DNA of 64,000 nt from Brachypodius melanocephalos (taxonomy: Eukaryota > Chordata > Aves > Passeriformes > Pycnonotidae). Below are positions 59,476 through 64,000 of the stretch, in pieces. The stretch's first letter is position 1. Each line of letters begins with the position of its first letter. The position numbers and the translations under genes were made by a program. The notes below the pieces were generated by a model, which saw nothing but the letters and a program-made list of their open reading frames with translations, was not told the origin of the DNA and searched no databases. The stretch spans positions 248,001 through 312,000 of the forward strand of contig VZSR01002788.1 in assembly GCA_013398615.1 (NCBI GenBank). The letters are read 5' to 3'.

Positions 59476-59603
59476 GGGGGGGAAAAAAAAAAAAAAAAAG
59501 CCCCGGAGCGGTGCCCGCGCGTGCGCGGCGGCGTCGGGGGCGCGCCCGGCTCTGGGCGCACGTGACTTCCTCCTCGCGGGGCGTCGCGGCGTCGTGACGT
59601 CAC

Positions 59604-59691
59604 GCGGGGCGCTGCGGCGGGAAGTTCGTAAAGGCGGCGGCTGCCACCGTGATCCCGATCCCGGTCCCGATCTCTATCCCGGAGCCGCTGG
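59604..59691 (+). other. ZGRF1: ZGRF1 non-coding first exon (5' UTR)
   Basis: Plus-strand sequence just after the CRE ends at GAGCCGCTGG with donor GTAGGA. It precedes the first coding exon by about 940 bases and contains no ATG. The left edge is an estimate. Confidence 0.5.
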
Positions 59692-60628
59692 GTAGGATCG
59701 GGGTGTCCGCCTCACCCCCCGGGGAGTGGCGGGGAGCTGGTGTCGCGGGGCATCCCGCTGGGAGGCGGCGCTGGCGGATGGAGGGCTGGGAAAGGGCTCT
59801 GAGGAGGCAGCGGGTTTGACAGCGGCGGGGCCGTGTGTCCGTCCCACTGCCCGTGGCGTTCATTCCCTCGGGAGTCATCCAAAGGGTTCGCATCGATCCG
59901 GGTGCTCTCGTAACTTAAGGAATAACTCTGTCCTAAAAGGCGCCTCCGAGGATTTTCGCCTTATGCAGCACCTAAGGGGGTGACAACCAGAAGAAACAGC
60001 GCGAATCTCTCCCCTTTTCGTCGTATAAACTGTTTCTCACCAATCCAAAGAGTATATAAAAAATTACTTTAAAATAATTTTTTAAATGCGGCCGAACTTC
60101 AAATATGCAAAGCGGTTTGGCTTCACGGGCAGCTGGTTTGGAGAGTCAGTTATTTTTTTTGCATGGGCCAAACATGCATGACCAACTCCAGACGTGTGAC
60201 AAAATGATTCTGGTAACGGCTTCTCTGGTATTTTGGTGGGGTTTTCGGTTTTTTTTTTTTCTCTTGTTGTTTTTTTGGTTTTGTTTGGCGCTTTTTTTTC
60301 CTCCTGCAAGTAAACTTTTGGGTTTTTAGTTCAAGTAATTCTGAATAAGAGTATTCAGAGTTGCCAGCCATTCATTTAAATGAACGAATTCGTCTAAAAG
60401 CTGAAAAATATCTTAACATCTATTAAAAAAGGATTATTTTATTTTTACCAGCAGTCTGTTAGATTGTTTTTGAGGTTTCTCTTAAAAATGCCCACAGCAG
60501 CTCTACCACACTGGTTTGATACTGTCTTGCATCTAATTCTTTTCTTTTGAGGGGAAAAATAAATAATTTATTGTCCACACGTTGCCTTCACAGCTCTGGT
60601 ACATCCTGACCATTTCCCTGTGTCTCAG

Positions 60629-60697
60629 GCTATTTGTGGATATTTGGGAAATAAGCTGTTGGATGACTGCATTGCGATGGCCTCTCAAGAATTTACT
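60629..60697 (+). CDS. ZGRF1: ZGRF1 first coding exon
   Basis: The exon starts after acceptor TGTGTCTCAG; its ATG at 60677 opens MASQEFT, ending at donor GTGAGT. The 48 bases before the ATG are 5' UTR. The ATG context is GCG then ATGG. Confidence 0.92.
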
Positions 60698-63600
60698 GTG
60701 AGTGATTTTTAACACTGTGCATTTAAGTAGGAATAAGTTTAAAGGCTGTAGCTGCTGAAATAATTTAAACGTTTTCTTACTTCTTATTTTTTCACTAATT
60801 TACGTATTTAAAACAGGTGTTATACACTCACCAAAAGATGAAAAAATCAAAAACGTGGCAAGACGGAATTCTGAGGGTCAGAACTGGAAGAAATCAGGTG
60901 AAAATTGAGACTTAACACTGTTGGATTTAATATAATCTGCTACTGCCAGTGAAATAACTGGTTATTTAAAATCTTATTTTTGTATTGCAGGCTACCTTGT
61001 TTGATGATAAAGGACAATGTCTGGAGAGTATTTTTATAAAATCTCAGGTATATTTTGTTCAGAGTTGTCATTTTTTTATCTGATTGTAGTTTGTCTTTCA
61101 GGCAGCATTTGAAACACTTGTTTGGTAGCCAAAACAGTAATTTTTCTTGTTGTTGATGTAAAACCTCTGCTACAGTGCAAATAATGGAAAGGGAAAACAA
61201 CTTCTATTTATTAATAGATCTTACTCTTTGTCCAGAAGGTTTAACGGAATTTTTCTTCCTTTGTGGTAAAAACAGTGTATTACAGTGATATATGAAATAA
61301 TTGAAGCTAAGTGCTAATGCTTTAATGTATAAAATGTATAAAATGTTATATGGTATCTGTGATATAGTAGGTGTAACTACCTGAATTTTTTACTTGTAAG
61401 TACTTAAAAGACTGTATTTATTTAAAATAAAAATTTATAATATTGTTTCTTATATAGTATTATTATCTACCCACTGCTGCTCTCGCCTTCCCAGGTGACT
61501 CCTGGGGATGATTTCGAAAGTGAGCGATATTTAATCACAGTTGAAGCAGTCAAAGTGAGTGAAAAGCCCTCTGAAGACCAGCCAAAGAAAGCAGAAACTC
61601 CAGCAGTAGATAGAAATGGTGTAAAACCTGGTCTTCTGCCCCCAAGGCATCTCCCTGTTGGCCTGAAAAGGAAGGTTACGGTGTGTTTTTGTTCCAAATT
61701 TTTATGTCTCATGTTTTATACGTGCGTTATAAAACACAAGGGACGCATGTTTTCATGAATGGTAAATATAATAATAAATCACAAGGGCTTGTGGTTGCTT
61801 CTGTGCCCCTGTGGAATCCTCACGTGGATTTGATCAGAATATATTTTCAGGCCACTCGATCAAAATGTAGTTCATGGAGTGTGGCCCATTTTCAAGATTT
61901 GATTACAAAACATGAATTAATTGAAAATTTCTCTCCTAGGGGTTCCAAGGGCCACGCCAAGTTGAGAGGAAAATACCAGCCATGGAAGACGAAGAAAAAC
62001 CAACAGTGTTGCCTTTATCTAAGGAGTGCCAAGGGAGTTTTCCATCCAAGTTTTATATCAGCTCTCCGTTATTTTCTACGATTCGCAAGAAGGATGTGGA
62101 AACAAATCCCTCTGCAGGCTGTCAGGAAGAGGGGTGGAGGGACAACGGCAGAGAGCAAATGTCTGTGTCCTCACTTTCTTCAGCTCCCGTTAGTGACAGC
62201 TGGGAGGAGACAGAGAAGCAAAACTCCAATCAGTTTGTTGTGAAGCCAGAATCTCCTTTCCTTCCTGGGCACACTGGTCCTGGGGCAGTGTCCCACCACA
62301 TCAGGAGCACTGCACAGATCATCGCTCTTCTGAAGTCTAAACCAGCACAAGGACACAGAGAGCAAACATCTGCAGTCACGGGTTGTCCTTCCAGGTTTCA
62401 GGCAGCAGAAAATGCAGATTTATGTGACAAAAAAAGCCCCAGCCTACCTGCTTTTTCAGGCGACCCTGCCAAAGGACTCATTCCAGATACGCAGCACCTG
62501 CCTTTTGTGCAGGGAACTGTAAGTGGTAAAAAGGACTGGAATGTTCAATCTCTTCCAAATTCAGCTGAACGGCCTTGTGGTGAAGGAGTCACAGGACAGA
62601 GACAAGTCAAAAAGGTAAATAATTTAAGTCAAGATTTACAAGATCACTGCAGCACAAATAGCTACTTCCTACCTGAGTCCACTGTAAGTAGAATGAGTGA
62701 CAGTCAGTTTGTCCCATCCTCAGGTGACATTTCATGTTCAGCAAGTCCAACTACCTTTGGAAACAATCCTTTTGGATACAGGGAGCATTCAGGGACTGAC
62801 AGTCTTAGGGAGAATTTCTCTGTGAAGATGCAGAGTGAGCTTCATCCAAGACAGAACTCAGAGGGAGTGCCCAGTGACCCAGAGCTCTCTGGGGATGTGA
62901 CATTGACTGAGGCTGGAATTGTGAAGGAGGAGTTCAGTTTGCAGGGCACAGACTCTAGTCCTGATGGGGGACTGATGGAGGTCAACTTTAACCTGATGGA
63001 GACTTTTGATTTTAATGACATAGACCATGAAGATGTGTGTGAAAGAGAGGGGAAGGAATTCTCTGAGGGAGACACGCCTTCAAGGAGCCCAGGTTGCTTA
63101 CAGGGAGAAGATGTAGCACAAGAGGCTGCCTTGAGGCCTCGTTTGAAACCTCCTTCTTGCTGTGAAGTAGAAACGCACAGCAAAAACGAAGTCAAATGTT
63201 CAAATTTTGTTGGAGAGGAGGGTACACTACCCCAGCTTTGTGACAGTGGTGCCAGGAGAGCTGCAAAAGATGTTGCAAACCAGACCAGAACTGAAGTGGA
63301 ACTTTCAGGTGATGGATGCAAGAAAGAGATCAGTGAGAGTCAGTCAAGTTTTGAAGCCACAAAGAAAGAGGAGGATCTGGATGGCTGTGCAGCACTCGCC
63401 ATTAATGGCACATCCTGGATAAAAATCCAGCACTCTGATCTCTTGCCTGGTGACACCAATGTTAATGAGTGTCACCCTGAAACCAGGCTGTTTGAGGCCA
63501 CTGGAACTCTTCCAGGTATTTCTCCCAGCAGAATAATTTCTGCCATGGACAAAAAGACCATGGAAGGAGTTAGACGGCTTGGATGCATGGAATCCCCAGA

Positions 63601-64000
63601 TGCTGGCTCAGAGCACTTCTGGGGCAGTAAGAGTGATGACATTAACCCAGGCAGTCCTCTGCTGGCTTTGTCACAAAGATCAGCTCCTTTAGGAACAGGT
63701 TATTCATCTCCAGAGGAAACAGCAGTACAAGAAACTGCATTGGAAAATGCAGAGAGCATAACTGCTCCTCCTGAAGCCTGCAGAGGAGATACAGTAGGGG
63801 TGGATTGCCTGAAAGGCACAGCAGTGGCTGAGAATTCCTCAGGCCTCCCTGGTTTGATGAATGATATCGCTCTTGTGAGAGCTTTGACTCAGCATAGCAC
63901 AGCATTAGAGAGCTGGCAAAAGATGGAGGAGAATGCCAGCATGTTCTGTGAAACAGACACTTGTGAGGAGACACTTGAACCCCCTGAGAAGGATGAAGGT
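60677..64000 (+). CDS. ZGRF1: ZGRF1, GRF zinc finger helicase (5' part, runs off window)
   Basis: ZGRF1 is a large nuclear superfamily-1 helicase with a GRF-type zinc finger, linked to RAD51-dependent repair of crosslinks and replication damage. Coding exons on plus are 60677-60697, 60817-60897, 60991-61047, 61495-61680 and 61940 onward, all in phase 0. Together they give 802 residues without a stop. Residues 1-80 (MASQEFTVLYTHQKMKKSKT, then WQDGILRV, then DDKGQCLESIFIK, then ERYLITVE) form the DUF2439 domain known at the ZGRF1 N-terminus. Next come GLKRKVTGFQGPRQ and a long disordered acidic/Ser-rich region. The zinc finger and helicase lie beyond the window, as expected for a protein of about 2000 residues. 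Confidence 0.95.
60817..60897 (+). CDS. ZGRF1: ZGRF1 coding exon 2
   Basis: 27 codons, VLYTHQKMKKSKTWQDGILR to TGRNQ, between AAACAG and GTGAAA. Core of DUF2439. Confidence 0.95.
60991..61047 (+). CDS. ZGRF1: ZGRF1 coding exon 3
   Basis: 19 codons, ATLFDDKGQCLESIFIKSQ, between ATTGCAG and GTATAT. Continues DUF2439. Confidence 0.95.
61495..61680 (+). CDS. ZGRF1: ZGRF1 coding exon 4
   Basis: 62 codons, VTPGDDFESERYLITVEAVK to GLKRKVT, between CTTCCCAG and donor GTGTGT. Completes DUF2439 and starts the linker. Confidence 0.93.
61940..64000 (+). CDS. ZGRF1: ZGRF1 coding exon 5 (giant exon, truncated by window)
   Basis: It follows acceptor TCTCTCCTAG and reads GFQGPRQVERKIPAMEDEEK onward for 687 codons with no stop to the window edge. 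The composition is Ser, Glu, Asp, Gly and Thr rich, with no folded domain seen, matching the long disordered region of the family. Internal AAG then GTAAAT near 62613 resembles a donor, but the frame stays open past it. Other frames here (61683-62243 plus, 62842-63321 minus) are shadows. Confidence 0.93.

Larger units (their letters stand above)
59250..59720. promoter_or_regulatory. Bidirectional CpG-island promoter of LARP7 and ZGRF1
   Basis: The two genes start head-to-head within a few hundred bases. Motifs seen: a full NRF-1 site at 59516-59527 (CGCGCGTGCGCG), an E-box CACGTGAC at 59559-59566, and a perfect CRE palindrome TGACGTCA at 59595-59602. There is no TATA box. A G9-A17 run (59474-59499) lies near the expected LARP7 start, so a transcript starting right of it would begin with a pyrimidine run. 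The same head-to-head arrangement is known in mammals. Confidence 0.8.

Noticed and set aside
61683..62243. 186-codon plus-strand frame at ZGRF1
   Set aside because: It spans the intron 61681-61939 and runs in the wrong frame of the large ZGRF1 exon; the spliced frame matching the family is open to the window end.
1..64000. tRNA genes, snoRNAs, intact retroviral or DNA transposon genes
   Set aside because: I looked for cloverleaf and box motifs, reverse transcriptase, integrase and transposase frames and saw none I could support; only CR1 3' ends were found.

Overview
The window looks like vertebrate, most probably avian, nuclear DNA. It has long AT-leaning non-coding stretches, small exons with GT-AG introns, a few CpG islands, and truncated CR1 LINEs whose 3' ends match the type abundant in birds. 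There are no operons, prophages, CRISPR arrays or tRNA genes. The species is not identifiable from the sequence alone; bird is an inference from CR1 plus the gene order.

The right half is secure. A complete LARP7 gene lies on the minus strand (coding 55927 down to 37212, 12 coding exons, 592 codons, plus a non-coding first exon near 59.4 kb). I joined the exons by eye, and reading phase is kept at every junction. LARP7 encodes the La-related protein that binds and stabilises 7SK RNA. Inside its intron at 47650-50063, on the opposite (plus) strand, is the complete miR-302b/c/a/d-367 pluripotency microRNA cluster. That cluster has its own candidate TATA box upstream and three AATAAA signals just downstream. 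Across a CpG-rich bidirectional promoter (about 59.3-59.7 kb, with NRF-1, E-box and CRE palindromes) the plus-strand gene ZGRF1 begins. Its first five coding exons are present and the fifth, very large one runs off the window end, giving 802 codons.

The left half (1-36.8 kb) has no gene I can name with certainty. In known vertebrate gene order ANK2 lies beyond LARP7 in the same orientation, so minus-strand first exons here could be ANK2 promoters. Two CpG islands fit that idea: 25.8-26.6 kb, with a short coding exon ending in a phase-0 donor and a small upstream ORF, and 5.2-5.6 kb, with a non-coding first-exon candidate. A third possibility is a small unrecognised plus-strand gene at 29.3-31.9 kb, with a TATA-like box, a hydrophobic signal/anchor exon ending in phase 1, and a frame-matched second exon. 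The rest is intergenic sequence with a CR1 fragment, a 96-bp minisatellite, simple repeats and a candidate CTCF site.

The main points of biological interest are the antisense nesting of a compact pri-miRNA unit inside LARP7, a GC-AG intron in LARP7, a tandemly duplicated splice acceptor at LARP7 coding exon 10, a nearly 1 kb A/C-only-biased tract in the last LARP7 intron, and the candidate undescribed small gene near 29-32 kb.
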